A stretch of 64,000 nt of DNA from an uncultured Clostridia bacterium (GTDB taxonomy: Bacteria > Bacillota > Clostridia > UBA1212 > UBA1255), in NCBI GenBank assembly GCA_904420095.1, contig CAJFUB010000049.1, positions 36,917-100,916 of the forward strand. Reading direction: 5' to 3'. The notes under the pieces were generated by a model that was not told the origin of the DNA, ran no database searches, and saw nothing but the letters and a program-made list of their open reading frames with translations. Shown here piece by piece: positions 24,992 to 36,681 of this stretch; positions within the stretch are counted from its first letter, which is position 1; every line of letters starts with the position of its first letter. The position numbers and the translations under genes were made by a program.

Positions 24992-25851
24992 ATAAAAGAA
25001 AGCGTTCTTGCATGCAGCGCCTGACCCGACATGCCATGCGTCTCCTTTATTCCGTAGAGCGGATCCCCTACTATAGGATGTCCGATATAAGCCAGATGGA
25101 CGCGGATCTGATGCGTCCTTCCCGTTTCCAGGCGGCATGCTACCAGCGTATGCCCTTTCAGGCGTTCTAAAACGGTAAAATGTGTAACAGCTTCTCTGCC
25201 GGCTTCCGGACGAACCGCCATCTTTTTCCGATCCGATGGGCAGCGGCCGATTGCAAGATCGATCGTACCGGAATCTTCGCGCAGCACGCCTTCCGCTATG
25301 GCTACGTATTCTCTTCTGATCCCGTGGTTTTTCAGCTGTGCCGCGAGAGAAAGATGCGCCGCGTTATTTTTTGCCACGACGAGAAGTCCCGTCGTATCTT
25401 TATCAATTCTATGAACGATCCCCGGGCGGATAACGCCGTTCACATCCGATAAATCTCTGCAGTGATATAAAAGCGCGTTTACCAGCGTCCCGCTGTAATT
25501 TCCCGGCGCAGGGTGTACGACCATTCCCCTTGCCTTATTGATCACCAGCAGATCCCGGTCCTCATATACGATATCAAGCGGCAGGTTTTCCGGCAGCACA
25601 TCCAGGGGCTCCGGCGGCGGCAGCACGAAGCGGATTTCATCACCGGCTTTCACTTTATAATTGGTGCGGTAACATTTTCCGTTCACCGTAATATGTCCGG
25701 CCTCAATCAGCTTCTGCGCATAATTTCTGCTTGTGATTCCGCACTCAGGCATGGAATGACAAAACACGTCCAGACGTATGCCCGCAGATTCCGGCCCCGC
25801 CGTTACCGTAAATGCTTCCTCCTGCTGCTCCGCTTCGCCCCACATACTCAT
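24889..25851 (-). CDS. rluD: RluA family 23S rRNA pseudouridine synthase (RluD-like)
   Basis: 320 aa. An S4 RNA-binding domain (about 22-80) precedes the catalytic domain. The active-site motif HRIDKDTTG places the catalytic Asp at residue 150, and ETGRTHQIRVHL is the second family motif. It converts specific uridines of 23S rRNA to pseudouridine. ATGA overlaps the lspA stop by 4 bp, so the two are coupled; lspA-rluD is a recurrent Firmicute pair. Its 3' end overlaps the glycosyltransferase gene in antisense over 103 bp. Confidence 0.93.
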   Translation of the reverse strand: MSMWGEAEQQEEAFTVTAGPESAGIRLDVFCHSMPECGITSRNYAQKLIEAGHITVNGKCYRTNYKVKAGDEIRFVLPPPEPLDVLPENLPLDIVYEDRDLLVINKARGMVVHPAPGNYSGTLVNALLYHCRDLSDVNGVIRPGIVHRIDKDTTGLLVVAKNNAAHLSLAAQLKNHGIRREYVAIAEGVLREDSGTIDLAIGRCPSDRKKMAVRPEAGREAVTHFTVLERLKGHTLVACRLETGRTHQIRVHLAYIGHPIVGDPLYGIKETHGMSGQALHARTLSFIHPSSGAPVSFSAEPPQDFSRLASGLSDSVSFTI

Positions 25852-26393
25852 TCTTTAAAAATCCGGTGCGCGGCAGTCCCTTCCCGGAAGAGCGGCGTCC
25901 CTTTTCGGTGAAGAAAAATGATATAAAATGCCAATACGATACAGCCGACCGTGATGCACATATCGGCAACATTAAAATTCGGAAAATCATATCCGAAGAA
26001 ACGAAACGCCAGGAAATCTGTCACGTATCCCAGGCGGAGGCGTTCCGTCAGATTTCCGCACGCCCCGCCCAATATGGCGGAAAAACAAAACATTACGGTT
26101 TTATTGACTGTAGAGGCATAAATCAAATAAAAAATCAAAACCGAGCAAATAATGGTGACAATTGTAAGAATTTCAGTTTTCGAGGAAAAGATTCCCCACG
26201 CCGCACCCGTGTTGCGGATATGCGTAATGCTGAAAAAATTTTTGATTACAACAATCTCGCTGCCGTACAGCACTTTCTCAATGATAATCTGCTTAACGAT
26301 CAGATCGACCGCCAAAAAAAAAGCGGAAGCCAGAATTCCGGCGATAAAAAGCACCGCATCCTTTTTGCCCAGGTTATTTTTAAAACGTTTCAT
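25848..26393 (-). CDS. lspA: Lipoprotein signal peptidase (signal peptidase II)
   Basis: 181 aa from the ATG at 26393, 9 nt after GAGGG. An alternative ATG at 26408 would overlap the preceding stop as ATGA. It has four transmembrane helices. Catalytic aspartates are in LGYVTDF (about Asp126) and FNVAD (about Asp144). The conserved NLxDR motif reads NLTER, an Asp-to-Glu change at a non-catalytic but normally invariant site. The enzyme cleaves signal peptides of diacylated prolipoproteins. The neighbouring gene encodes a lipoprotein. Confidence 0.93.
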   Translation of the reverse strand: MKRFKNNLGKKDAVLFIAGILASAFFLAVDLIVKQIIIEKVLYGSEIVVIKNFFSITHIRNTGAAWGIFSSKTEILTIVTIICSVLIFYLIYASTVNKTVMFCFSAILGGACGNLTERLRLGYVTDFLAFRFFGYDFPNFNVADMCITVGCIVLAFYIIFLHRKGTPLFREGTAAHRIFKE

Positions 26394-26404
26394 ACCGTCT
26401 GCCC

Positions 26405-27961
26405 TCATTCCGTTTCCACATACCAGGAATCAAAGGATTCCAGCGTATTCCAAAAAGTAAAATTGAAAGAATCTACGCCCTTGACCGTATCCTTCAGAAG
26501 CACCGATGCATTTCTGGAATACAGGCCGATCAAAGGAAGCGTTTCCTCCGCGCGCAGCGCAATTTTATCAAGCTGCGCTTCCGCATACAGCGCAAAAGAG
26601 GCAAAGTCCGTAACGCCGCTTACCGACGCATCGCGATACGCCGTGCGCAGGGAGCGCAGAAGGCTGTCCATCGAAGCGTCCGAATACCCATTATAATTCA
26701 AACTGCCGTCGCTTGCAAACAATTCATACAAATCCGGCCACAGGCCGATCTGGAGGTTCAGAAGTGCAAAATCATAATTCCCTGCGGCTATGGCGGCGCC
26801 ATACTCCTCCGTTTTATAGGATGTCACCGTGCATTCAATCTCCAGGTCCTCCAGCTGGGAACGAAGAACCGAAGAAAGGCGCATAAGATCTTTGTCCGCT
26901 TCATTCACAATCAGCGTTACGGCAGACGGCTTGCTGCCCACAGTCTCTTCAGGAAACGAGTCCTGATGCTTACGATAGTATGTTCCTTCCGCAATTGGGA
27001 GCAATTTGGCAGTCCCTCCTCCGCTGACGACCGCATTGATCAAAAGTCTCCGGTCCAGCGCAGAGCTGATATACTGCCGTACCGCCAAATCCGTATTCGC
27101 CGACGGCAGGAGGCAAGAAAGGAGGCCGTCGGTATATTGGCAAACGGAATAGCCCGCGCGTTTTGCATATCGGATCACATTGTCGTCAAAGCACAGCATC
27201 ACGTCAGCATCCCCCTCATAAAGCGCGGCGGCGCTTTCATAATTCCGGATTTCCAGCGAGGCAATCCGTGGAAAGGCTCCGTAATACTCCTGATTCACCT
27301 GGAACAGGAACGAGCCTCCCTCACTCGTGCCGGCATACCGATACCGTCCCGTCCCGTTTGGCTGAGTAAAATTTCCGAGGTCTTCGCTTTTGATAACTGG
27401 AAAGATCAATTTGCACGGCAAAAACGCATCGGGCGCCGCCAGGATAATTTCAAGCTCAAATTGCGAAAGAATGTTGAATCCGGAAATTCCTTTGGCGCAA
27501 TCCGCATATGCCCCCCCGTGCTCGGCAATCCATTCGAGTGTATTCTTCACGTCGTACACGGTACACACAGAGCCGTCATGATAGGTCACGTCCTCCCGGA
27601 TCGTAATTTTCCAAGTAATTCCGCCGTCCGTCGTACTCCAATCGCGTGCAATCTGCGGAGTGGGCGCACCGTCTTTTCCCGGTACGGCAAGCGATTCGTA
27701 GACGAGCGTCAAGTATCTTCGCAGCGCCTCGTTTTCTGTCGTCAGCGGATTCAGCGTATCATAATCATAAATTCCAAGAACAAGATTTCCGGATACACTT
27801 TCTGCCCCGTTTCCGTCTGTCGGAGCCGGAGAAGCTTCTGGAATATTCAGTGTTGGGAGCGGCCGTTCTTCCTGAAGATAAGGATTTTCGCAGGAAGAAA
27901 ATAAAAACGAAAGCAAAACGGCAAAAATACAAATGGAAAAACACAACCGTCTGCTTCTCAT
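26405..27961 (-). CDS. Family 5 solute-binding lipoprotein (SBP_bac_5)
   Basis: 518 aa. A signal peptide ends in a lipobox-like LFSSC, with Cys24 as the lipidated residue. A Pro/Thr-rich linker follows (about 30-55), then a family 5 substrate-binding fold (GNLVLGIYDYDTLNPLTTEN; the family region WKITIREDVTYHDGSV near 115-130). Such proteins usually deliver oligopeptides, dipeptides or nickel to Opp/Dpp-type permeases. No permease or ATPase gene is adjacent, so it is an orphan receptor. It overlaps pgeF by 4 bp and abuts lspA, inside the long heat-shock-led transcript. Confidence 0.88.
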   Translation of the reverse strand: MRSRRLCFSICIFAVLLSFLFSSCENPYLQEERPLPTLNIPEASPAPTDGNGAESVSGNLVLGIYDYDTLNPLTTENEALRRYLTLVYESLAVPGKDGAPTPQIARDWSTTDGGITWKITIREDVTYHDGSVCTVYDVKNTLEWIAEHGGAYADCAKGISGFNILSQFELEIILAAPDAFLPCKLIFPVIKSEDLGNFTQPNGTGRYRYAGTSEGGSFLFQVNQEYYGAFPRIASLEIRNYESAAALYEGDADVMLCFDDNVIRYAKRAGYSVCQYTDGLLSCLLPSANTDLAVRQYISSALDRRLLINAVVSGGGTAKLLPIAEGTYYRKHQDSFPEETVGSKPSAVTLIVNEADKDLMRLSSVLRSQLEDLEIECTVTSYKTEEYGAAIAAGNYDFALLNLQIGLWPDLYELFASDGSLNYNGYSDASMDSLLRSLRTAYRDASVSGVTDFASFALYAEAQLDKIALRAEETLPLIGLYSRNASVLLKDTVKGVDSFNFTFWNTLESFDSWYVETE

Positions 27962-28770
27962 ACGCTTCCGCTCCTGACCGAGATGACGGCTGCCATTGCT
28001 CCGGTATCGCCCCTGTCCCTTCTGTGAGAGAAAAAGAGCTTCTCATCCGCAAAAGTACATCTTGTGTCGTAAAAAATATTTTGCGCGAGCAGCCCAGCCT
28101 CTAAAAGCGTCCGATAAACGAAGCCGGACACTGAAATGTGATATTTCTTTCCTTTTCTGTAAAAAAGATCGCCGCCCTCCGGGAAAAGCCCGAACGATTC
28201 TTGCAGCGCCTCGTATACGTCGTCATCCGTCTCAAAGCAATCCATTCCGATCGACGGACCGATTACCGCTCGCAGCTCAGAGGGCAGCGTTCCGTAGACG
28301 CATTCCATTTTTTCCACCGTTTTCGCCGCAATCTTCAGTACCGTGCCGCGCCATCCGGAATGCACCGCTCCGACCGCATTATTCTGCGGATCATAGAGCA
28401 GCACCGGCACGCAGTCCGCATGCAGCGTACAGAGCACGGTTCCCGGGACATCGGTGATCATGGCATCATAGCCGTAAGCTTCCGCTCCGTCTGGATACGG
28501 CTTCGTAATTCCGCTCCCGGTTTCTTTCTCCGTAACGACAAGCACATGATCTCCGTGGTGCTGCGGAACGTGCGTCATACCTTCAAAGGCAACGCCAAGC
28601 GCTTCCGAAACGCGCCTGTAATTCTCGAGTACGTTCTTCCTGGACGGCTCCCGAGAAAAGCTTAAATTCAAAGACGACTGCCCGCCCTTCGATACGCCCC
28701 CCAGGCGCGTCGTAAAGCAGTGCGGAACGTCCTTTAAAATATCATATTGCAGCAGAGAAAGGGCTTGCAT
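27958..28770 (-). CDS. pgeF: Peptidoglycan editing factor / purine nucleoside phosphorylase (laccase-domain family)
   Basis: 270 aa. Family landmarks are [11 protein letters not shown] near the start, PQHHGDHV, the zinc ligands in [12 protein letters not shown] and VHSGWRGTV, and a late [12 protein letters not shown]. Members (YfiH, YlmD) have been shown to be purine nucleoside phosphorylases/adenosine deaminases; the E. coli homologue also prevents misincorporation in peptidoglycan. The gene start lies inside nfo (29-bp overlap), so they are probably translationally coupled. Confidence 0.92.
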   Translation of the reverse strand: MQALSLLQYDILKDVPHCFTTRLGGVSKGGQSSLNLSFSREPSRKNVLENYRRVSEALGVAFEGMTHVPQHHGDHVLVVTEKETGSGITKPYPDGAEAYGYDAMITDVPGTVLCTLHADCVPVLLYDPQNNAVGAVHSGWRGTVLKIAAKTVEKMECVYGTLPSELRAVIGPSIGMDCFETDDDVYEALQESFGLFPEGGDLFYRKGKKYHISVSGFVYRTLLEAGLLAQNIFYDTRCTFADEKLFFSHRRDRGDTGAMAAVISVRSGSV

Positions 28771-29596
28771 TGTATAATTCCTTTAAAAGCGTAATTTCAG
28801 CCTTGTAGCCGTCCAGCTCATTCGGCGTTTCCAGCAGGAACGGAAGACCGCGCAGCTTTTCATGGGTAATGATCCGGCGGAACGCATCTGTTCCGATCGA
28901 TCCCTCCCCGATTTTTTCATGGCGGTCCTTATGGCTTGCGTACGGGTTTTTACTGTCATTGATATGAATCGCCTTGAGCCTGTCAAGACCGATGATTGCG
29001 TCAAACGTTTCCAATACTCCGTCCAGATCACCTACAATATCATATCCGGCGTCGTATACATGGCAGGTATCCAAGCAGATTCCGAGTTTTTCAGAAAGCG
29101 TCACTCTGTCCATGATTGCGCGAAGTTCTTCAAAACGGGAACCGATCTCACTGCCCTTTCCCGCCATGGTTTCAAGCAGCACGGTCGTATGCATTTCCGG
29201 CTTCAGAATTTCGTTCAGCATTGCTGCAATCATTTCGATGCCAGCCTCAATTCCCTGTCCGACATGGCTTCCCGGATGGAAATTATACAGATTTCCCGGT
29301 GTATACTCCATTCGCGCAAGATCGTCTGCCATCGTATTTCTGGTAAATTCCCGAACGCTTTCCTTCGACGCGCAGGGATTGAGCGTGTACGGCGCATGTG
29401 CCAAAATCTGCGCAAACTTTTTCTCCTCCGCCTCTGCGCGGAACGCTGCGGCATCCTCCGGATCAATCGGTTTTGCCTGACCGCCCCTCGGGTTGCGCGT
29501 AAAAAACTGAAACGTATTGCCCCCGATGGATTCAGTCTCCCGAAGCATATGCAGATACCCCTTTGCGCTTGAGAGATGGCACCCGATATTCAGCAT
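28742..29596 (-). CDS. nfo: Endonuclease IV (AP endonuclease)
   Basis: 284 aa from the ATG at 29596, 10 nt after AAGGAG; a GTG three codons earlier sits too close to that site. It is a TIM-barrel enzyme cutting DNA 5' of abasic sites. Zinc ligands are visible: the HAPY segment, [17 protein letters not shown] (Glu), [11 protein letters not shown] and [22 protein letters not shown]. Length is standard. It overlaps pgeF and lies 25 bp after the GH-like gene. Confidence 0.95.
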   Translation of the reverse strand: MLNIGCHLSSAKGYLHMLRETESIGGNTFQFFTRNPRGGQAKPIDPEDAAAFRAEAEEKKFAQILAHAPYTLNPCASKESVREFTRNTMADDLARMEYTPGNLYNFHPGSHVGQGIEAGIEMIAAMLNEILKPEMHTTVLLETMAGKGSEIGSRFEELRAIMDRVTLSEKLGICLDTCHVYDAGYDIVGDLDGVLETFDAIIGLDRLKAIHINDSKNPYASHKDRHEKIGEGSIGTDAFRRIITHEKLRGLPFLLETPNELDGYKAEITLLKELYNASPFSAAI

Positions 29597-29621
29597 TCCG
29601 TACACGCTCCTTTCTTTTTAT

Positions 29622-31688
29622 TTACATCACGTAATTGAATCTGCCGAACGGTGCACAGTCTCCGTCGCGGTAAAATTCCATGACATCGGCCATTTCAATG
29701 TTGTCGATCCATTTAAATTCAAAATCGGGCTTTTTGTCCTTTTCAAAATCGATCGTCTCTCTCGGGATGCGCAGCGCCATACGGTTCCCCTCAACCGAGG
29801 TTTCCACGTCGCCCCTATATTCCAGGCTGCCGCGGATCATGGAGAAGCATTTCCCGGAAATGATTTTATAATCGTATCCTTCCCAGCCGGTTTCTTTTCG
29901 CCGGTCGGTATCCAGGAGCAGCGTCATCGCGTTCTTATGCCCGAGTACGATATCCTTCGCGCATTCCACGTAAAAATAAATGAAATCTTTATCATACGCG
30001 TATTTTGCCAGGATGAAGTCGTTAATGCCGCTGTTGTTTGTGTAGTGCAGCTGCGTTCCGAGCGCAGGATAATCGCGGTGTGCCGCGGTTCCCTTCTGCG
30101 TGTAGTATTCCGGCCGCACGTCGTCCCAGTCGTGGAAATTCTTAAGATCGATCGTTTTCTCCGCATTTCTTCTTTCTATATGCTGGAGCCCTTTATAACG
30201 ACGGATGTTCGCCGTCAGCTGCATATAATACAGGTCAAGATATCCGTCGCAGTCCGGCTCGATATCTCTGCTGTGTTCGTAGTCGTATTGATCAACAAAA
30301 CCAATCTGCGTACTGTTTTTATCCAGAACCCACGGCTCTCCTGGGAATTTTCCCATCATCCACTCGTTCCATCCCGTCACGAATATAAAATCGGGATCCA
30401 TTGCAATTGCGTTGTCCCATTGCTCCTGGACATTGTAGCCGTATTTATAAGAATCCTTCGTCAGCTTTTCGTGTTTAAAGCGTGCCGTATAGCTTCTGCC
30501 GTACGTTCCCTTATCGTTGAAATGCGTGCAGATTCTGCCGTCGCGCGCATTCTGCGCTACGCCGACGGTACACATTTCGTATCTTCCGTCCGGTTTTTTC
30601 ACGTAACCGTTCTGCGGCGCGATTTCCAGCCAGCCCCATTGATCCTCTCTGCGCGGGCCTCCCGCATACATGGGCTGCGGCGGACGAAATGTAAAGAAGC
30701 TGCGAATTTCATTCAAAAGCGCCGTATCAAAGTCTGATTTTCCTTCCTGGGGGATCGCTTCAGGGTAAGCAAGCACCAGCGGCTTCCCCTCCCACAGAAA
30801 CCAGAGGTCCCGATACAGGCCCGGCTTATAAAGATCCTGATATAAAGAACGGAGCATGTGCAGCGTGCTTGGCATCGGGCCGAAATTCATAATAAAAGCC
30901 ACCTGCGGCGTTTTGATTCCATCCAGTCTGGCTTTATGGAATTCTTCCAAAAGCGCCATATATGCGTCCTTCCAGACGAGAGAACCGTTCGTCGTATCGA
31001 AAAACAGTGCGTCAACTCCCGCATTTGCAAAATATTGCGCATGCTTGCGCAGAACGTACGGATCGTCGTTTCTGTAAAATCCGTAAAGCGGCTCGTTCCA
31101 GTGAACGCTTTCATGTTCTTTCCATGCGGGATGATGAATATCATATTCTGCATCCGGATGCTCGCGAAGAACTTTGGAGAGATTCGTCGGTTCAATTTTG
31201 ACATTCTGATTTCTCCACGTCCAGTAAAAAAGCCCCACAAAGCGTTTCTTCGGTTCCCCGCATTCCTCGATTCCGGGAAGCGTCCTGCCGAGGGAATCCG
31301 TTGCCGTAATCAAATCGTTGTCCGTTTCGCGGAAGCAGGGCTCTGCCGGCTCATAGGCTCCTGCATTTTCTTTGTAGCTGCTTTCCGTGAAGACAAATTC
31401 CTCCACATATGGATTTCCGTCCGTTCGGAACGAAACCGTATGGGTGCCCGGCCCGATGGGCGGAATTTCCGCATGCACCGTCTCCAGATCGCGATAACCG
31501 GCGGTGCCGGTAAGCGCCGCGACCGCGACGGTCCTTCCGTCTACGCATACGTCAAGCTCATATGCGCCTCCGCCGGATCTGTACAAAATATCCAGTCCCC
31601 GCACGGCCGTTTCAAACGTGATGTTTTCAAAAACCTTTTCCTCGGATTCCTTCTTTGGATTCCATTGCGCTTTCAAGACTTTTTCCAT
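29622..31688 (-). CDS. Putative GH99/GH71-like glycoside hydrolase with CBM-like ends
   Basis: 688 aa, no signal peptide, so intracellular as encoded. Residues about 5-120 look like a CBM6-type beta-sandwich (YRSGGGAYELDVCVDGRTV). Residues about 145-500 are a barrel-like region reminiscent of GH99/GH71-like proteins, with FANAGVDALFFDTTN and FVTGWNEWMMGKF; the acidic residues there are candidate catalytic or substrate ligands. Residues about 530-688 resemble a CBM9/DOMON module (DFILAKYAYDKDFIYFYVEC, LLLDTDRRKETGWEGYDY). The family match is tentative. It starts 27 bp after dnaJ without a visible terminator, so it may share the heat-shock transcript. Confidence 0.7.
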   Translation of the reverse strand: MEKVLKAQWNPKKESEEKVFENITFETAVRGLDILYRSGGGAYELDVCVDGRTVAVAALTGTAGYRDLETVHAEIPPIGPGTHTVSFRTDGNPYVEEFVFTESSYKENAGAYEPAEPCFRETDNDLITATDSLGRTLPGIEECGEPKKRFVGLFYWTWRNQNVKIEPTNLSKVLREHPDAEYDIHHPAWKEHESVHWNEPLYGFYRNDDPYVLRKHAQYFANAGVDALFFDTTNGSLVWKDAYMALLEEFHKARLDGIKTPQVAFIMNFGPMPSTLHMLRSLYQDLYKPGLYRDLWFLWEGKPLVLAYPEAIPQEGKSDFDTALLNEIRSFFTFRPPQPMYAGGPRREDQWGWLEIAPQNGYVKKPDGRYEMCTVGVAQNARDGRICTHFNDKGTYGRSYTARFKHEKLTKDSYKYGYNVQEQWDNAIAMDPDFIFVTGWNEWMMGKFPGEPWVLDKNSTQIGFVDQYDYEHSRDIEPDCDGYLDLYYMQLTANIRRYKGLQHIERRNAEKTIDLKNFHDWDDVRPEYYTQKGTAAHRDYPALGTQLHYTNNSGINDFILAKYAYDKDFIYFYVECAKDIVLGHKNAMTLLLDTDRRKETGWEGYDYKIISGKCFSMIRGSLEYRGDVETSVEGNRMALRIPRETIDFEKDKKPDFEFKWIDNIEMADVMEFYRDGDCAPFGRFNYVM

Positions 31689-31715
31689 AATCAGCCTCCA
31701 TCCGTTTTTTTATAT

Positions 31716-32864
31716 TTATTTTTTCTTTCCAAAAAAAGACTTTCGTTCCTGTGTTTCTCCCTCGGTCTTCTGAAGTGTGCCGCCCATAGCGGCGTCGAAC
31801 TCACGGAGCAGCTCTTTTTGTTTCTCGGTGAGATGCTTTGGAATTTCTACCGTAAGATGGACATACTGGTCGCCTCTTCCGGAGGATTGGAGCTTCGGCA
31901 CGCCTTTTCCGCGCATTCTGAGAGAAACGCCGCTCTGGGTTCCTTCTGGAATATTCAATTCCACGAGACCGTCGATCGTTTCGATTTTGATCGTATCTCC
32001 CAGTGCCGCCTGCGCAACGGAGATTGTCTTTTCTACATGAATATCGTATCCGTCGCGTTGCAGGATTTTATGCGGTCTGATTCTCACGGATACGAGCAGA
32101 TTGCCCGGAGCTCCGCCCTTTGAGCCGGGCTCGCCCATGCCTGATATGGAAATGGCCTGGCCGTTATCAATCCCGGCGGGGATTTTGACATGTACCTTTA
32201 CGGCCTTCCGGACGAAGCCCTTTCCTCTGCAGACCTGGCAGGGATCGTCCACAGCCTTTCCTGTACCGCCGCATTTATCGCACGTCTTGACGTTCATGAA
32301 CTGTCCGAAGGGCGTGTTTTGCTTTACCTGTACCTGGCCCGTGCCGCCGCAAACCGAGCAACGCTTTGTTTCCTTGGATTTTGATCCGGTCCCCTCGCAC
32401 GCGTCACACGGCACGCTTTTATTGATCGTAATATCTTTCTCTGTGCCAAATACCGCTTCTTCAAAAGAAATCTCCAATGAGGCGCGGAGATCCGCCCCCC
32501 GCTGCGGCGTCCTGCCGCCGCGATTGCCGCCGAAGCCGCCGAAGCCGCCTCCAAAGATGGAATCAAAGATATCGTTGACATCGAAGCCGAATCCGCCGAA
32601 CCCGCTACCGGCCCCGCCGCTGTAACCGCTTGCGGCATCGAATGCTGCATGGCCGAACTGATCATATTTCGCGCGGGTTTCCGGATTGCTCAAAATCTGG
32701 TATGCTTCTCCGGCCTCTTTGAATCTGGCTTCCGCTTCCGGATTATTGGGGTTCAAATCAGGATGATATTTTTTGGCAAGCCGTCTGTATGCTTTTTTGA
32801 TTTCGTCGTCCGTTGCCGTTTTGGAAACGCCGAGGATCTCGTAATAATCTTTTTTCTCTGCCAT
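31716..32864 (-). CDS. dnaJ: Chaperone DnaJ
   Basis: 382 aa. The J-domain (1-70) has HPD at 34-36, followed by a long Gly/Phe-rich linker ([10 protein letters not shown]...[10 protein letters not shown]) and the zinc-finger domain with four repeats: [24 protein letters not shown] and CQVCRGKG. Two C-terminal substrate-binding domains complete a type I DnaJ. It stimulates the DnaK ATPase and delivers unfolded clients. It is the last classical gene of the hrcA operon, 86 bp after dnaK. Confidence 0.97.
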   Translation of the reverse strand: MAEKKDYYEILGVSKTATDDEIKKAYRRLAKKYHPDLNPNNPEAEARFKEAGEAYQILSNPETRAKYDQFGHAAFDAASGYSGGAGSGFGGFGFDVNDIFDSIFGGGFGGFGGNRGGRTPQRGADLRASLEISFEEAVFGTEKDITINKSVPCDACEGTGSKSKETKRCSVCGGTGQVQVKQNTPFGQFMNVKTCDKCGGTGKAVDDPCQVCRGKGFVRKAVKVHVKIPAGIDNGQAISISGMGEPGSKGGAPGNLLVSVRIRPHKILQRDGYDIHVEKTISVAQAALGDTIKIETIDGLVELNIPEGTQSGVSLRMRGKGVPKLQSSGRGDQYVHLTVEIPKHLTEKQKELLREFDAAMGGTLQKTEGETQERKSFFGKKK

Positions 32865-32950
32865 ATCGCTGATTTCCTCTTTTCATTGAAATATGAAGCC
32901 CCATATTCAGAGGCTTCATACTATCAGATTTTATTGATTTTTACAATACT

Positions 32951-34810
<1,860 letters not shown>

Positions 34811-34847
34811 TTATTCCTCCTCTAATTCTTTTTCCTTTTTATATCAT

Positions 34848-35501
34848 TTAATTGGCAACCTTAACCATACTGTGGCGTATGACCCTGTCGCCTAATTTAT
34901 AGCCCTTCATAAATACTTCTACCACTTCGTTCTCGCCCGCCTCTTCACTGTCTATGTGCATAACGGCGTTGTGCATTTCCGGATTAAACGGCTCGTGCAG
35001 CGCCTTGATCTCTTCGATGCCGGAAGAAGTCATCAAATCGGAAAGCTTTTTATAAATCAAGGCCACGCCATCCTTATAATTCTGGCACTCGGGAAGAATT
35101 TCCGCCTGCATTGCACGCTCAAAGTCATCTAAAATTCCAAGAACGTTCTTCCATACATCGGCTTTGGCATCGTCGTACCGCGCATCGATTTCTTTTGCCG
35201 TACGTTTTCTGTAATTGTCGTATTCCGCCGCAAGACGCGTATATTTGTCCTTCCATTCTTCCGTCTCTTTCTTCAGCGCCTCATTCTGCTGCTGCAGCTT
35301 GCCAAGCTCTGCATTCTGCTTTTTCTTTCCAAGAAAGCTTTTTTCTTTCTCTTTTTTCTCGGAGTTTTCGCTTTCCTGAGGTTTCTCGGCTTCTCCCGCC
35401 TGCTCCGGCGCGGTCTGCTCCGGCGCGGATTCAGCCGGATTTTCGATGTTCTCAGTACTTTCCGTTTCCGGATTTTTTTCCTTCTGCAGTTCTTCGTCCA
35501 T
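34848..35501 (-). CDS. grpE: Nucleotide exchange factor GrpE
   Basis: 217 aa from the ATG at 35501, 6 nt after GGGAGG; upstream in-frame sequence lies within hrcA and has no start site. The acidic N-terminal 50 residues (Glu/Pro/Ser-rich) precede a Lys-rich stretch and a long coiled coil (about 62-115), then a beta domain with the family motif NPEMHNAVM and GYKLGDRVIRHSMVKV at the end. It releases ADP from DnaK. Second gene of the operon, 14 bp after hrcA. Confidence 0.96.
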   Translation of the reverse strand: MDEELQKEKNPETESTENIENPAESAPEQTAPEQAGEAEKPQESENSEKKEKEKSFLGKKKQNAELGKLQQQNEALKKETEEWKDKYTRLAAEYDNYRKRTAKEIDARYDDAKADVWKNVLGILDDFERAMQAEILPECQNYKDGVALIYKKLSDLMTSSGIEEIKALHEPFNPEMHNAVMHIDSEEAGENEVVEVFMKGYKLGDRVIRHSMVKVAN

Positions 35502-35515
35502 GTCGTACCTCCCAA

Positions 35516-36559
35516 TTATTCGGACAGCAGCCTCTTTCTGACATATTCCAGCGCCGATATCACCTTTCCGTAATCCATTCTCGTCGGGCCGATCACCCCG
35601 ATCGTTCCCAGATTGATTCCGTCCACGCTGTAGGTTGCGGTAATGACGGAACAATCGCTGACCTCTAAGAGTTCATTTTCGGTTCCGATTCGAATGACAA
35701 TTCCCTTTGCGCCCCCATCTTCGCAGCTGTGCAGCAGTTTTGCAAGCTCTTCTTCTTTGTTCAGCAGCTCCAGCAGCGTTTTCGCTTTGGAAAGATTGTT
35801 GAATTCCGGATGCTCCAGCAGATTGGCAGTGCCTTCCGTATATATTTCTGCGGAATCACACTGTTTTATACATTCGAGAATCCCCTCTACGATCGGAAGA
35901 ACCCGTTCGCGATCGATTCCGGAAAGCGCTATAATATCGTTGATGATCTCCGCCGTAATTTCATCCGCTTTGTTTCCTGTCAGAAGATTGGCACAAATCA
36001 CGCTGAGCCGGGAAAGCTCTTCCGGCAGAAGCGGCTGACTCAGCTTGACGATCTGATTCTTGATGATGTCGTTGTCGAGCACTACAACCACCAGCAGCTT
36101 GCGAATATCCAGCGAAAGAATCTGAAGCGCCTTGATCGCGTGTTTCTTTACGCTTCCCGCCATGCCGATGGCAGTATAATGGGTAATGCGGGATACAATT
36201 TCAGAGGCGGCGCGTACCATCTGATTCAGCTCGTGGATCCGGCGCTGCATAAAATCCCTGATGGCTTCCAGATCTTCCTGCGTAGGCTTCAGGACCGGCT
36301 CATTCGGATCCATCAGCTTATCGACATATAAACGATACCCCTTGTCGGACGGAATTCTTCCGGCCGACGTGTGCGGCTGTGACAAATACCCCATTTCTTC
36401 CAGATCTGCCATTTCGTTGCGGATCGTGGCAGAGCTGAGGCCCATATCATATTTCTTGGCGATCGTTCTGGAGCCGACGGGCTCTACGCTTGCGATATAA
36501 TCATCAATAATCGCTTTCAATATTGACATTTTGCGAGCATCCAGCTCTTCATATTTCAT
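35516..36559 (-). CDS. hrcA: Heat-inducible transcriptional repressor HrcA
   Basis: 347 aa from the ATG at 36559, 8 nt after AAGGA; a nearby ATG three codons earlier overlaps that site. The N-terminal winged helix contains GSRTIAKKYDMGLSSATIRNEMADLE and the family motif YLSQPHTSAGRIPSDKGYR; a GAF-like and inserted dimerisation domain follow. HrcA binds CIRCE and represses the operon until heat titrates GroEL away. A perfect CIRCE lies directly upstream, so the operon is autoregulated. Confidence 0.97.
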   Translation of the reverse strand: MKYEELDARKMSILKAIIDDYIASVEPVGSRTIAKKYDMGLSSATIRNEMADLEEMGYLSQPHTSAGRIPSDKGYRLYVDKLMDPNEPVLKPTQEDLEAIRDFMQRRIHELNQMVRAASEIVSRITHYTAIGMAGSVKKHAIKALQILSLDIRKLLVVVVLDNDIIKNQIVKLSQPLLPEELSRLSVICANLLTGNKADEITAEIINDIIALSGIDRERVLPIVEGILECIKQCDSAEIYTEGTANLLEHPEFNNLSKAKTLLELLNKEEELAKLLHSCEDGGAKGIVIRIGTENELLEVSDCSVITATYSVDGINLGTIGVIGPTRMDYGKVISALEYVRKRLLSE

Positions 36560-36580
36560 AGCTACCATCCTTTTTGGTTG

Positions 36581-36607
36581 TTAGCACTCTCTGATGTCGA
36601 GTGCTAA
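36581..36607. promoter_or_regulatory. CIRCE operator
   Basis: Perfect inverted repeat TTAGCACTC (36581-36589), 9-bp spacer, GAGTGCTAA (36599-36607), located between the promoter and the hrcA start. It is the HrcA binding site. Confidence 0.97.
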
Positions 36608-36618
36608 CAACTGTATGT

Positions 36619-36647
36619 AATATAATACAGTTTTATTTTGTTGTCAA
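36619..36647 (-). promoter_or_regulatory. Promoter of the hrcA-grpE-dnaK-dnaJ operon
   Basis: Minus-strand TTGACA (36642-36647), 17-bp spacer, TATATT (36619-36624), immediately upstream of CIRCE so that bound HrcA blocks transcription initiation. Confidence 0.85.
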
Positions 36648-36681
36648 TAGTATTTTTAACATTTTTAAACGGCGAACAGAC

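Noticed and set aside
26405..26408. Upstream start for lspA at 26408
   Set aside because: The ATG overlaps the previous stop but has only a weak ribosome-binding site; the ATG at 26393 follows GAGGG. Not excluded, only less likely.
29517..30737. 406-codon plus-strand frame
   Set aside because: Antisense to the GH-like gene; no start site or recognisable domain.
30858..32123. 421-codon plus-strand frame
   Set aside because: Runs antisense across two real genes (GH-like and dnaJ), so it cannot be a gene of its own.
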